DNA of 64,000 bases from Quercus robur (GCF_932294415.1 NC_065535.1:94752862-94816861), one strand, 5' to 3'. Positions 22,032 to 34,283 are shown, counted from the first letter of the stretch. Notes: generated by a model not told the origin, from the sequence alone. Made by a program: numbers and translations.

Positions 22032-25022
22032 ATGAAGCGTAAGCGAGGGGCACAAGAAAGGAAAACCAAAAGGGGCTCCTGTGGTGAGTAAGAATGAGGT
22101 ATCCATAAATTTGGTGAGTGCAAATACAGAAGATAATTCGGGTTTGGATGGTTTTGGGAATGATAACAAATATGAATCTGGAATGGAGGTTGATACACCT
22201 TCTTCAACGGGGACTGACCAGCCGTACAATGTTGCAAGTATTAATCCCGATGGTTCCATTGATAAGGCAATGGGAAAGTCAGTTGGGCGTGTGAAAGTGA
22301 AACTGAGGACAAGTAAGATGTTGGAATCTCAACATACTTCTTCCGATGCACCCACGCACAGTGACACTGATAAGAGTAGCCAGCAAATGGGTTTTGAAAG
22401 GCAAGGTGTAGGTCTGGAGAGAATGGAAGATAGTGCAAACTCATTGCCTATTGGTGTTTCAGGAAATCCAGCTAAGAAAGCTGGGAGTATCAAGATTAAA
22501 TCGTCGATGATCTTGGGTAATCCAAGTGTTTATCAAAGTGGTGGTAGTGCTGCTGTTGCTCAGGGTGAGAGTCCACACCAGAAAGAGCTAAAGATACCTC
22601 ATCAGGATGCTCAATTTAGTAAGCAAGAACTTGATGATTGCTTGACGGTATGTTGGATTGTTTAAGATGAATCTTTGTTTAAACTTCTGATTATGCAAAC
22701 TTTTTAACATCTTGTTGCTATTTTCTTTTTTAAATATCTGCATATGAGCATATTCTTGTCTTCATTTATCCTTCCACAGGTGATAAAGAAGGTAATGAAA
22801 ATGGATGCAGCAGAACCCTTCAATGTCCCTGTGGATCCTGTAGCTCTGGGAATTCCTGTAAGTATGAATATGCACAAATACGGTATTTAGTTAGGGTCAA
22901 ACACTAAAATTATTTATAGTCCACAATGGATGGTAATTTCTTAGGTTATACCATCATGTTGTCGTACCCTATCTCTTTTATTTGACTAATAAAATTCTTC
23001 CCTTGGGGTGGGTGGTGTTTGTTTGGAACCAGGATTACTTTGATGTCATAGATACACCAATGGATTTTGGAACGATATGTGGCAATCTTGAAAATGGTGT
23101 GAAGTATATGAACTCGGAGGATGTTTATAAGGATGTACAGTACATTTGGGAGAACTGCAATAAGTATAACAATAAAGGTGACTATATTTTGGACCTTATG
23201 AAGCGGGTGAAGAAGAATTTTATGAAGTATTGGACAGCTGCTGGGTTATACAGTGAACAACAATGGGGAACTAAGGGTGAGACTTCTGTGATTATGCTCT
23301 CTTCCGGTTAATTCCTTTCAATTTTCTTCATCAAGCTGAATTTGGTTTGTGCATTTCTTATTCTGTGAGTCTAGTGAATATAGATAAAAATTTGACGAGC
23401 AATGCAATTGATGAGTTTTCCTTATCATGTGTGTTATGATTGTGGTCATTGGCAAAAATTCTGCCTTTTTTTTTTTATAAATATCTTTGCCTTCTCTTGG
23501 GTATTCAGGAACTAATTACCTTGAAATATGTGTTGAATTATGTGCATCCAAATTTCTTGCATGGTCTATTCCTTAATAGTGATCTTAATGTTGTTGTTCT
23601 TAGACTTTTTGGATAAATAGGAGCTTTATTACAAAAAGGGCACACTTAAGTACACAGGAAGCATACTGTTTAAAAATTGTAGTTTAATATTCACACAGTC
23701 TAGAAAATCAAGTGAGGAAGAAGAAAAACTGTTGGTGATTAAGGCAAAGTGTTTATGACTAGGTTTGCACACACAGCTGATAGGTACTTTTTTCTTGCAG
23801 TAAGCCTCTGCTGATTTTTTTATGCATATATGTTCTTGCTGATGCATATGGTATCCGTTTTTTATACTATGTTGTGATGTAGTTACTTGCTTGCCAAGTT
23901 AATATGAACTTTAGAGTTATGTATAATGGTGGGTTCCAATTAGCTCAAATGGTAAAGTCTCTTGTCATTAAATAAGAAATCTGCGGTTTGAACTTTGTCT
24001 ACTGGTGTTTTGGTGTGATGATAATGAGCAATTATTATAAAGCAGATATCATAGATTGAAATTCTATCTATCAAAAAAAAAGTTATGTATATTGAATAAC
24101 GGCCCACTATGCAATCATCTTGTCTTATTGCTGGTATAAAGATGCCAGCTCTCATTTTCCTGACAGCAGTCTGAGCATTATTTATTTCCATTGTGATAGG
24201 GGCTGAAAGCATTCAAGTGGAGGATGTTTCTGTGTCCAGTGAAAAGTGCATGTAAAAGGCAGTCAACCAAAGCAGAAGACAGGAAAACGTCATGGGTATT
24301 TTTATGCCTATAACTTCTTGCATTTAGTTGCTATTATATTCATATGGGAATGCTCCCCAGATACTCCCCCGTCCAAGGGTAAATTTCCATATGGAGTAAC
24401 TAGTAAAATAGCAGCATAGAAACATCGTAAATGGAAAAATGCAATAAATAATATTTGGGTCTTTTTGACAATTTTGGTTGTAGGGCCTGTCTACAGCCAA
24501 ATCATCAGCATGGGTATCATATGGTTTATTGAGCGAAAAGCAGAGTTAATGTTAGGATGCACATTTGATAAAGGCTATCATTTCTGGTAGTTTTTAGGTT
24601 GTATTTGTGCAAAAGCAAATGAACAGGAATTTCAGATAAGTGATGGAAATTTGAAGGAGTGGAGCACTTTATAATAATTTACAGTCAGCCTAGGTCAAAT
24701 TGAAAATCAATTGATAACTCATAGCTTTCTACCAAATCATCAACTAACTTAGATACTGAATAACCCAAATAAGACTAAGGAAAATACTCGAATCAGTAAA
24801 ATTATCAAATGTGCCCCTTATCTTCAGATTTTAATGTTTTTTAGACTGTTAGTACTTTGTTAATTTATAAAAAACCAGAGGAAATTTATTATTGTGTGAC
24901 GTCTACAATAGGACCCATGGGTTGCCAGCAGGCCCCATATAGGACCTCTTTTTTATGCTTAATGTGGTTTGCACTAGAAGCTTGCCACTTCTTGACAATG
25001 GATAGTGTGAGGACAGGAATTT

Positions 25023-25061
<39 letters not shown>

Positions 25062-27465
25062 TATTTTCCCTGTAATTACTTTTTCCTAAAAATTACTTGT
25101 GTGTGTATATATTTATGTAATTAAAAATGATAATTCAGTAAGGGAACTGGGGATTTACTTCTCTGGATTTTGAGAGTGATTACTTTCATTGTCAAAATAC
25201 CAAGAAATCCCAATGAGATAACCCCAAAAAGAAGTAAAGGTTTGTGACAAGCACTGTGAAGCATAGCAGGTATCATTGTCATCATTTTTTACAATTGCTT
25301 TAAGATGCTTGACAGTGATATCAGGTGCATCTGGATGCTTTCATTTGCTTTTTATAGTGAGTTTATAAAGGAGTGGTTTGAAACTTAAGTAGGAGGTGTG
25401 TGTGTGTGTGTCATTGGAATTCTGTGTGGGTGCCTGTGCGCATCATTAGAGTGCTGTGTGTGCTCACATGCACATTGGAGAGTTTTGGCTTATTATTCTA
25501 ACAAAAATGGTTCAAAATTTTTTCTTATATTGTGAAGTTCTCATTTGCAGAAGGCGCCATAAAAATGATTGTTTATGTGCAATATGTGTTCTAAAGCGTC
25601 GTAGGAGGGAGCGTGAGGAGAATGCTCGTCTTGTAAAAGGCCATATAGGAGCTACTGATACTAATTATACTGAGGAGACCCAGCAAGAGGTACAATGAAT
25701 GAGTTTGACTAATGACTTAATCCAACTTTTTCTTGACTGTGATTGGATTTTCACTTTGTAGTCTTGCAAATGTTATTTGTAGGTGTAGAGAAGTTTTTAC
25801 TTATTACACATACACGCAGTATAGGTATACATATTTTGAAAGGGATCCCAGGAAATAGCAACTTTTGGGCTATCAAATATTTTTGACAGATCTGATATGC
25901 TCTTTTATGACTACTAGGTTTCTGATTTTTGAAAAATTTAACAGAGACGACATATATGAAAGTTTTATGTTTTTCTTTTTCTTTTTTTCAATAGATGTAT
26001 TATTATTATTATTATTATTTTAGTTATTGTATAACATTATGAACTTTTTTTTGCATTGGCTGTTAAAGGAAGGTCAACATGTGGAAAGTCCTAGTGCTGA
26101 AGATCCATCATCAAATGATGAATCACTAGACCCAGATGCAGATGCTGAGATACAACAGAAAGTAGATGAGGTGAAATTGGATGTTCCTGAGGAGCAGCAT
26201 GGTCCTTCGGAGGAGAAGCAAGGGGAGGAGGAAGAGGAGGAAGAAGACGAAGAAGAAGAGGAGGAGGAGGAAGAGAATGAGTTGGAGACTCAAAAGAAAC
26301 ACGAGAATGAAACTCCAGAGCAGCCACAGTTTGGTGATAGATCAGAGGAGGAGCATGAGAGACAGCCTAAGCTAAGAATTGTGGAGAAGTCAGGAGTTGG
26401 AGTCCGAGTTGATACTCAGAAAGAGGATATATTAATGAGGCAGGAAGCCAAAACTGCTGCAGCTCAACAACAGAAACATAAGGTATTTTGAAAAATCGTT
26501 TTGGCATCAATTGTGTGATCTTTAATTTAAATATACATAACAACTTGTTCTGCAAATTCATGATGGAGAATGGCATAGCTTTCCTTCATTTTACCACCAA
26601 TTTACCTTGCCACTAACCTGTTATTTCAAAAGTACAGAATTAAACTATAAGAGGTATCATCATTAAATCATTTCAATGTTGGTGCATATATATCAGAATG
26701 TGCCTTATAATTATTGGGTAATCTTCGAGCTTATCAGGCATGCTTAAAAAATAAGGATGTATTTGCTATTAGCCAAATGTACCTTACATTAATGCTAGAT
26801 CACCCAAATTTCTGTTGTGGGGGGAATCCTTCCTTAGTTATGAAAACAGATATCTTAATGCAGGCATATCTATAAAATATCCTTGTCAAGTGGGCATGTC
26901 TGTAAAATATCAATAATCTTACTTTGAATTGGAATTTAAGATTCTATGCATGCAATTTAGCAGGCTCAAAAGTTTTTTTTTCAAAATTAATTGACTTTGA
27001 CCTAGTAGTGAAAGGAAATATTAAAATATTTGCTTTATATGGGAGGTGTTGTTAAAACACAAAAATTTCACGTAGGATGCAATGGAACTTTCTTCAAGCT
27101 ATAAACAGACTTGAGCTCAAGATAGACCCAAAGATTTGAATTTTATTTAATTATGTATTTGTTTCATTAACTTACACTGGACTAGAACTTCATAATTAGA
27201 TGCTGAACCTTTTAAATGCTGGACACTTTTATATGCAAGTTTTACTTACAGTTTGATTTTGTCACAGGAATTACAAGAAAAGCACAAAAAATCTAAAGTG
27301 TGTAAGAACCTTGAGCTAGAAAATCCCATGCTTTTGGACTTATGCGGAATTCTCTTCCCTGACAACCATAAGTCTGTCTGGAGTGGACCCCATTCACTGA
27401 ATCAGCATCATCGTTCTGCTCGTACTAGTTCCATCCATGCAGCTATTGCAACTTTCATGAAATAG
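22032..27465 (+). CDS. Bromodomain-containing nuclear protein (two single-base frameshifts)
   Basis: Seven exons by reading frame and GT-AG sites: 22032-22647, 22780-22857, 23033-23276, 24200-24295, 25551-25689, 26069-26482, 27268-27465, about 594 residues once corrected. The start MKRKRG... is very basic (nuclear-localisation-like) but loses frame at the G-run 22047-22050: dropping one G joins it to the long frame ending ELDDCLT. Exons 2-3 encode the bromodomain (AEPFNVPVDPVALGIP, DYFDVIDTPMDFGTI, ENCNKYNNKGDYILDLMKRV), an acetyl-lysine reader. Exon 4 has a second single-base loss near 24240-24250. Exon 5 is Cys/Arg-rich (RRHKNDCLCAICVLKRRR), exon 6 has a Glu-rich run, and exon 7 ends SIHAAIATFMK. 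Both shifts sit in G or A homopolymers, so sequencing error is as likely as decay. Expected role: chromatin-associated regulation. Confidence 0.82.
23926..24080 (+). mobile_element. tRNA-derived SINE in bromodomain intron 3
   Basis: A 155-bp insertion with an A-box-like TTAGCTCAAATGGTAAAG, a B-box-like GGTTTGAACTTTG and a TATCTATC(A)n tail. It is flanked by a perfect 11-bp target duplication AGTTATGTATA (23915-23925 and 24081-24091). Sits in the intron between exons 3 and 4. Confidence 0.85.
25025..25060. repeat. Long poly-T tract in bromodomain intron 4
   Basis: About 36 consecutive T residues. It could be the tail of an old minus-strand retroposon, but no body is recognisable beside it. 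Confidence 0.8.
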
Positions 27466-28260
27466 GTGCTTGTTCTGATGCATGTACACTGGTTGCATAG
27501 ATCTGAGGTGTTGTTTTGTTTTCCATTTTACACTCCTAAAAATTTTATTGTATAGTTATTACCTAGTACAGGATCAAAGCAAAATTGAAAAACTGCTGAA
27601 TGACATGGATGCCCTTTTTGCAGTGTTTGATGCTGAAGTGTACTTCTCCTTGCACTTACTATAGGATGCATGTTGTGTCAAAGGAGAATGAGCATGCACA
27701 GCTGGACGCTTGTTTTAGAATTACTTCTCTCACAAAAGCTGCTGCCAAATGATTTCAAAAGTAGTTTCGAGTCATCAATGCAATGGTTTTCAGGAGTTAC
27801 TTGGAGGAGGGATATAATATTACATGTGAGATTGTACATGATCTAGCAAGATTCAAGAATTTGGTTCTTCACCGTGTATCTGCAAATGACAATTCTAACT
27901 TGCAAAAGCACATTTTCAGTTTATGTTTTATGATGAGTTAGATTGCGAATGGTTTATGGCAATGCTTGGATCCTGCGCTTTTTCCATAGTCTGTACTTGA
28001 CAACCAGGCTAACTAATGTCGCTTTTAGAATAGTGTTGTAGTGAAACAGGAGTCATGCAAACAGCTTGTACCTTAGATCAAGGCAAAACGTATGTCAGCC
28101 AATACCTCTATTTAGATGTATGATCTCCCCATGCAAAGAGTTTGTAAGCAGAAGCTCTTTGTGCGTGCTAATTCTTCTAACAGTGTCATGTTCACTTTTC
28201 ATTATAATCCATTCGGCCCGTATAAAGTAAACTAGCTTGCAATATAGATTTTTATTATAT
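27466..28260 (+). other. Probable 3' UTR of bromodomain gene
   Basis: Non-coding after the stop. A short exon-like piece at about 27570-27625 (after TAGTACAG) reads DQSKIEKLLNDMDALFAVFD in one frame, which may be chance or an alternative downstream exon. No closed gene is supported. Confidence 0.35.
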
Positions 28261-28888
28261 AATCATTTTATAAACTTAGTTTTAAGTGTATTCTTTTTTA
28301 TTTTTTTAGTTTAACAAAAATAAATAAATAATACAATGCAGAGGTCTACGACCAAAGAAGATTACTTTTCAATCAATGTCATTCATTTTCAAGATCCAAC
28401 CTTCTATAACAAAAAATGGGCACATCGCAGTTAAAAATTCCAGACAATTACATTGCAGTAAAGTTGCTCTCCTCATGCCTCAGTGACCACCAATCTGTCA
28501 TAGCATAAGTGCAAATAAATGATTATACATCTGTAAGCTGTCTTCATCCCATGTCAACCACCAATATTGGCAACGTTGCTGATGGAAAATTTGCTGTACT
28601 GTATATTCTGGTGACACAGAAGTTCATGGCATGTTTTGATGAAACCAAAAATCCATTATACTATCAGGGCAGATCATATTTCACATGACCAAGGTAGAGA
28701 CCGCATGCAGGTGCCATGGGACTTGCAGCAGTCACAGTCTTTGCATTTAGGATTCTCTCAACTGAAATTATTCGGTACAAGAAAGAAAAAAAATTCAGTC
28801 CAAATGAAGAAAGCAAACAGTTTTCAATCTGTATTAAAATAAACAAAATAAAGAGAGCTATAGAAAGGTAGATCACCATCTGCAATTG

Positions 28889-28985
28889 TCAACTCTCTAG
28901 TTCCAATTCCTCAGGAACGTGCCATGCTCGGTCTCTCTCAAAGGTTGACAAAGATGCTGGCCCAGAGAGCAAACGGTAAAAGTAC
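28889..28985 (-). other. Possible terminal exon of an unidentified gene
   Basis: On the minus strand an acceptor TTGTTTAG precedes an open stretch encoding YFYRLLSGPASL, STFERDRAWHVPEELELES and then TGA at 28889-28891. The balanced composition and acidic end look like real protein. No partner exon was found upstream on this strand (29-33 kb), so it is either an orphan last exon or chance. Family not recognised. Confidence 0.3.
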
Positions 28986-29460
28986 CTAAACAAGATGTTT
29001 AGAAATATTCCAAATAGTTAGTTCAAGTTTTAAAAATAATCAAACACCAAAATATAAAAACATTTATTTAAACAAAGTGAAACCACAGGTGCACTTCTGA
29101 CAGTACTCCAGAGTTGAATATTAGTATATAAAAAATCCTAATCACAATCAAATAACTGGAACATATACAGCCGAAAAATTCCAACCTAAGCAAGCCCTCT
29201 CTGGTTGATACCATTGTCATGTTCAAAATGGCATATAGATGCACTATTCACGGGACCCACAAGTACTTTATTCAGAAAAAAAGACATTAAAAATGAGTTT
29301 CACAGCACTATTCACACATTTAAAAATTATTTTGTTATAATATTTTCAGTTTTCAGTTAAATAAGCGGTATCCAAACAGACGTTGAAATTTCAAATGATT
29401 GTTCAGACTCACTAAAAGTAAGGAAAATGGTACAATTGCTAAAATGTAAATACTAAAAAG

Positions 29461-29666
29461 TAAGTCCAAATTCAGCATTGCTATGGAGAGGCAAATAAAT
29501 GCGCCGATGCTCTAGCTAGACGGGGGTCTTGCTTTCCCAAGATTTTGTTGTTTTCTTAGACCCTCCAGTAGAAGTCTCCTTGTTGCTTAGTCTAGATTAT
29601 GCTGGGATTTGTTATGATCGTTGTATAGTTTTTAATGATATTTTCCTTCTTACCAAAAAAAAAAAA
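29461..29666 (+). mobile_element. 5'-truncated LINE remnant
   Basis: The start encodes HCYGEANKCADALARRGS, the end of the RNase H-like domain of plant LINEs, followed by a short 3' region and an A-run. Direct repeats ACTAAAAAG flank it (29452-29460 and 29667-29675), consistent with a target duplication. Confidence 0.65.
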
Positions 29667-30482
29667 ACTAAAAAGAACCAATTAAGGTACCGCTTGACCA
29701 GTTGACTGTGCTCGTCACTCCTAGTCACGTAGTAAAAAATCAAAACAAAAAACCTTAAAGGGTTGAATTGAAATTTGGACAAACTTAGATGGTATGATTT
29801 GTAATTTAGTCAAATTTTGACTAGACCAAAATGAAGCTAATCTTAAAGCTAGAGAGCAAAAATATATTTAAGTGCAATTTTTATTATATACTTTATTATT
29901 CAATTTAAAATATTTTATTAGTTTGCATTTTTTTTTTTGTGAAACAAACATACACACAAGAGAGAGAAAGAGGTTATAATACAAAGGCACACAACAAACT
30001 CCATTTATAAGCTATGGTAAGTTTTAAAAGAATGTATTGCGTGTAGCATATGTTTTGAATGTTGGATTTTATTTAAATTTAGCACTGTGTGTATTAACAT
30101 AATCGGCAATAACTTTTTTTTTTTGGAGAAGAAGTATCAAAACATACGGCATTCCATAAAAATAAAAATAAAAAATAAAAACCATTTACGGCATACTTCC
30201 ACCGTGGTAGACTTCTAGACTATGACTAAATTTACATTGTTAACATAAATTTGCTCTAAGTGAAATTCTATAACCAATGTTTCAAGACATCTATCTTTTT
30301 TATATATAGAAAAATTAGGGGAAAAAAAAGTATTCGTAGTGTAGGCTACTCCATCAATAATTAAAAACTCAAAACATAGCACACAACATGGTTTCAGTTG
30401 AACTAATTTTATTTTTTCATATTCATTTCAACATAACAACATGAGGTAGGATTTTCATCTCATCTTAATAGTTTCATATCCT

Positions 30483-30719
30483 CTATATATGGTAATGGCA
30501 ACAACAAGTGTTTTTATCGATGCAATAACCAGAAAAACTTTCACCAATTAGTGCAATGCAGCTAGTGATGCATGCGTCCTCTGACCTTAAACAGTTCACA
30601 ATCTTGACAATAATATCGGAAGGGCATTCCTGGCTCAGCACCTCTCTCATAGGACCTGTTTTCAAAACCAAGATAAAAGGAAAGCCCATTAAATTGGTAC
30701 ACCCATGTTTTCAAAATCC

Positions 30720-30782
<63 letters not shown>

Positions 30783-32097
30783 TCTTTGATAGGCCAAATA
30801 AAATTTAAGAAAATGAAGTTTTATGTAGGCTTTGTACTAAACCATTAGGTAATTTAACAATCAGCCAAACAGTAGCATATTCTAAGAAAAGAAAAATTAA
30901 TACTATACATTATAGGTTTGACTTGATGGTAATTTATAAGTTTGAACGGAATCCCATAATTTTATTGTTTAACTCAAAAAGGTGTTCAATTCTATATGGT
31001 TTTGTTTTTTAAAGGGAAGCTCTCTTAACTAAAAAAATTTCTCTCAAAAAAAAAAACTTTTATTTAAAATTATCAAATGCAAATTCTTAAAGCTGAATTA
31101 ATTATTAATGCTTTATAAATCTAAGCCTATAATGCAGTTTTACTATAATTTGTCAAATACTCAAAACTAGGGCTGTCCAAGCAAACTAGTCACCTGACAA
31201 AACAGAAAAACTGCCAATAGCCTGATCCGATACATTCGTTGGTCGGCTACGGGTCCAGTCTCTTAAAAACCGACTCTTGCAAGTCAAGTGGCGAGTGTCC
31301 TCCACCAAAACTCGAGCTACCCAACCTGACCAAAAAACGAACCCTCATAACTACCGAATTCTACCTAGATCCAGCAACTTTTAAACCTTCACCTTTCAAA
31401 TCTGACCACGTTTGTCCTTTCTCCGCTTAGATCCACTCAAATTCGGCGATGTTTGCTTAGATATGCTTAGATTTGGCAATGTTTGGCTTAGATCCAGTGA
31501 GGTTTAGCTCAAATCCACTTAAAATCTAGCCGAATCTTTCTCTCCTCTACTCAGATCCAGTGAAGATCTACCACCACCATAGCTCCATTGGTTCAACCGA
31601 ACCAACCGATCATCTACTAGAGCCCGATCCAACTCGACCTGTGGTGGTTGCGAGTCGTCACTTCTTCCACTCGATCTAAGCGGGTCAAGAGGCGGTATGA
31701 TCTCAAACCTAATCCACCTGACCCATGGATAGTCCTACTCAAAACACTAAATAACTTTTTACATAAAACTCTGTTTCTCAAAAGCTTTATAATAAAATCT
31801 CTACTTTTTTACAGAAAAATGTCAAATGGACACGATGAAGACAATGGATTGCCTAGAAAAAAAAAATTATAACATCTTTAACACTCCAAACATTTTCTTT
31901 CTTATTATTAAATGTTATACCTGTTTTCTAAATTTTGACCTGTCCACAATCATATATAGACTATAAAATATTACCGCCCAACACTTCAAAAATAGAAAGA
32001 ACTTCCTTTGCCAAAATGAGAGACTGAGAAATGAATTACCATTTGAACAAAATAAGAAAAACGCCATAAGAAGAGAGAAAACTGAAAACCACTCCAT
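30483..32097 (-). CDS. Defensin-like (CS-alpha-beta) secreted peptide
   Basis: Two exons on the minus strand: 32040-32097 and 30483-30655, joined in phase 1 (AATG|GTAATT ... AAAACAG|GTCC). The product is about 76 residues. Exon 1 is a secretion signal: Met-Glu-Trp then a hydrophobic core (VFSLLMAFFLF) and CSN. Exon 2 gives the mature peptide with cysteines spaced C-x10-C-x6-C-x3-C-x11-C-x5-C-x1-C plus one extra Cys inside the final CCC. It includes the helix motif ACITSC and the gamma-core-like GYCIDKNTCCC. One intron after the signal peptide is the usual structure of plant defensin-like/LCR genes. These act outside the cell in defence or in pollen-pistil signalling; the role of this one is unknown. 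The intron holds an AT microsatellite and a TIR element. Exon pairing is inferred from matching phase. Confidence 0.72.
30722..30778. repeat. TA microsatellite
   Basis: About 28 uninterrupted TA units, within the intron of the defensin-like gene. Likely polymorphic. Confidence 0.95.
31168..31737. mobile_element. TIR element in defensin-like gene intron
   Basis: The left end TAGGGCTGTCCA and the right end (reverse complement TAGGACTATCCA) are inverted. The interior is C-rich with repeated TTAGATCCA/CAGATCCAGTGA words and has no protein domain. Probably a non-autonomous hAT-like element. Confidence 0.55.
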
Positions 32098-32249
32098 CTT
32101 GAAAATTATTATTTTTTTTCAAATGCACCTCAGTGTTTTGCAAGCTTTCAACTTCAACAATCTCATTATTTATAAGTCAATGCTAATTAATTTCATATAT
32201 GTGGTATTTTTCAATTATGGCATCTTGTTTTAATAAATAAGATATAGAG

Positions 32250-32431
32250 TAATGCTAGAAATACAAACTTTTTTACAAATTTTTTTATATATTGTTGATG
32301 TAGTGAGTGATTATTTATAAATGATAAAGTGATATTTAGGTGTTGGCCTAAATGAAAACCAATAAGAAGTTGGCCATAATAGCATTTTGTAAAAATGCTG
32401 TAAAATGGTTTGTAATTAAAAGTGCTACATC
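32250..32431. mobile_element. MITE, same family as 56552-56731
   Basis: Left GTAATGCTAGAAATACAAAC and right (reverse complement) GTAGCACTTTTAATTACAAA are related inverted ends, both followed by TTTTACA words. The left arm contains TTGTTGATGT as in the second family member. Confidence 0.5.
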
Positions 32432-32571
32432 CATAACATTTTTACAACAAATCATAGGTGGTTCATTGTTATTGGTTCTAATTTGAACTTGTCATTGAAA
32501 TTACTATTTTGCCTCACCACTAATAACATGTAACAACCTGTCACTTAGGATTTATTGTGAAAATGTTGCGG
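32432..32571. mobile_element. MITE abutting the previous one
   Basis: The left end CATAACATTTTTACAACAAA and the right end (reverse complement CGCAACATTTTCACAATAAA) are inverted repeats around a non-coding core. Terminal motif resembles the element at 550-700. Confidence 0.55.
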
Positions 32572-33091
32572 TAGGCTTTGTACAAGACCATTTGTTAGTT
32601 TAACAATAAGTAGCACATATTCGGAGAAAAACTAATACAATAACTGCATTATAGATTTTACCTGACTTGAGAGAATAATTTAAAACTCTGAAGCCAATCC
32701 GCTTTTGGTTTAGTCAATAGTGTGTTAATGTGATTACAGTGCCACTTTTGTATCTCTTATTTTGTATGGGACCTTATGGCATGGGTAGTCTAAACTCTAA
32801 GGAACTCCCAGTGGACACTACTATATGTATTTATAAATAAATTAATCTCTTTTTTAATTAATACATATAAAAAAACTATCTCCCTTTCAAGAAAAAAAAA
32901 TCACCTTCATTAAAAAAAAAAAAAAAAATTGGGGGACGGAAAAAATTCACCAAACCTGACAAATTGTAATCCATTTATATATAAAACTGATCAAAAGTAT
33001 CAGATAGAATCAAACCTGAATTTTATTTTCTAAATTGAAAAACCAAATTGAAATATTTTTTCTTTGAGAAGAAAACCAAATTGAAATATGT

Positions 33092-34283
33092 TCAATACAT
33101 TCCATAGCGTAAATATTTCTCTTTATCCAGGGGCGAAAATTCTTGTGGCATTGGAGGTAACATATGGGCTTTAGCTTTCAAACAACACTCTGTGCATTTA
33201 TATTTGGACGAGTTTGGCCCATTACATGAGCAACAAATTTCTTTTTTTGATGCTTGCTTTCCCTGTTGTGCTGCCTTCTCTCCTTCCTGCCTTTTTTTGT
33301 CCTTGGCTTTGGGCTCAAATTCTTCTTTCTTTTGTTTTGATGAATTGAATGAAGGCTCAAATGATTTTGATGGTTTACCATCATCATGTTTGTTTCTCCA
33401 AAATAAAAATAAAAACCAAGAGTCAGACTGACCGCTATTATCGTTCTCGTTGTTGCTGTTGACACTATTCTGCACAAAACCAACAGTAGCATATGGTTAA
33501 CCAATCAAACAAAGGACATTGGTGGTAGAAAAGAGATTAGATTAACATGGTTGGAGAGGCATTACTTGATCGAGCTCCATGCAAAATTGATTAAAAACTC
33601 TTTAAGTTGATATTGTCAATTTCAATAATAAAAAAATTTAGGCCTTTAAATTGAAAACTTTTTTAAGGTTAAAGTTGAAATTTTGGAGCTTTAAAGAAAA
33701 GCGATAAGTAATTTATTGTTCGAGTTTTATAAATCCAAATTAAATCTTTAAAACATTATTCACTATAATTTGTTTTTGAAGGGCTCAGAAAGTACTTTAA
33801 GGGTTAACTCTCTTGTACTTCAAGGGCTCTTTTGACAATTTTGCTAAAGAGCTTTAAGGAGTTCTTTAAGATTGAAATCAATTTTTAAGTTTAAAGGAAA
33901 ATTTTGAAACTTTTAAGAAAGTTTCTACAATTTATTGTTCATGTTTTATAAATCCAGAATTTTAATATGCTATATTTACACTATTTTGCCAAATCACTAA
34001 AGAACTCCTCAAATTTAAGCTCAATTTAAAAAAAAAAAAAGAAAAAACTCAAACTATAGTGATTTCACATGTGTGTTTTGTTTTCAAAAATAAGGTTAGT
34101 GATCAATGTAAATTATGTATACAAATAATAAACATAAACACAAATACTTACCGAGTTTTCGCCACAACAATTCCCTTGATCACCACAAAAACAACAACAA
34201 CAAGAATCACATGAGCCACCGTCACAACTACAATCACAATTACTAGTACAGTCATCATCACAATTACTAAACTCATCACTCAT
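33092..34283 (-). CDS. Two-exon cysteine-rich protein of unknown family
   Basis: Exon 1 (34152-34283, 44 codons from ATG at 34283) and exon 2 (33092-33469) join in phase 0 (TCG|GTAAGT ... TTTTGTGCAG|AAT) for about 169 residues. Exon 1 has 13 cysteines, including CDCSC and a CCCC run followed by FCG, with Asp and Ser between, suggesting metal binding. Exon 2 starts Asn/Ser-rich, has a hydrophobic WFLFLFW patch, then a Lys/Glu/Gln-rich middle, a CSCNGPN...YKCTECC four-to-five-cysteine cluster, and ends KEKYLRYGMY. There is no secretion signal. No family was recognised; metallothionein-like or LEA-like roles are only analogies. A TATA-like CTTATATAAATC lies upstream near 34360. Two partial copies exist at 55.9 and 61.4 kb, and the upstream region is cut by a large insertion from about 34501. 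Confidence 0.7.

Larger units (their letters stand above)
30822..32700. repeat. Diverged direct repeat around the defensin-like exon 1
   Basis: The block at about 30822-30960 (TAGGCTTTGTACTAAACCATT ... ATTATAGGTTTGACTTGA) is matched at about 32572-32700 (TAGGCTTTGTACAAGACCAT ... ATTATAGATTTTACCTGACT). One copy lies in the intron and the other upstream of exon 1, so the locus was partly duplicated. The interval contains exon 1 and several MITEs. Confidence 0.6.

Noticed and set aside
26091-26375. Pro/Leu-rich and Arg/Lys-rich frames
   Set aside because: Shadows of the Glu-rich exon 6 of the bromodomain gene.
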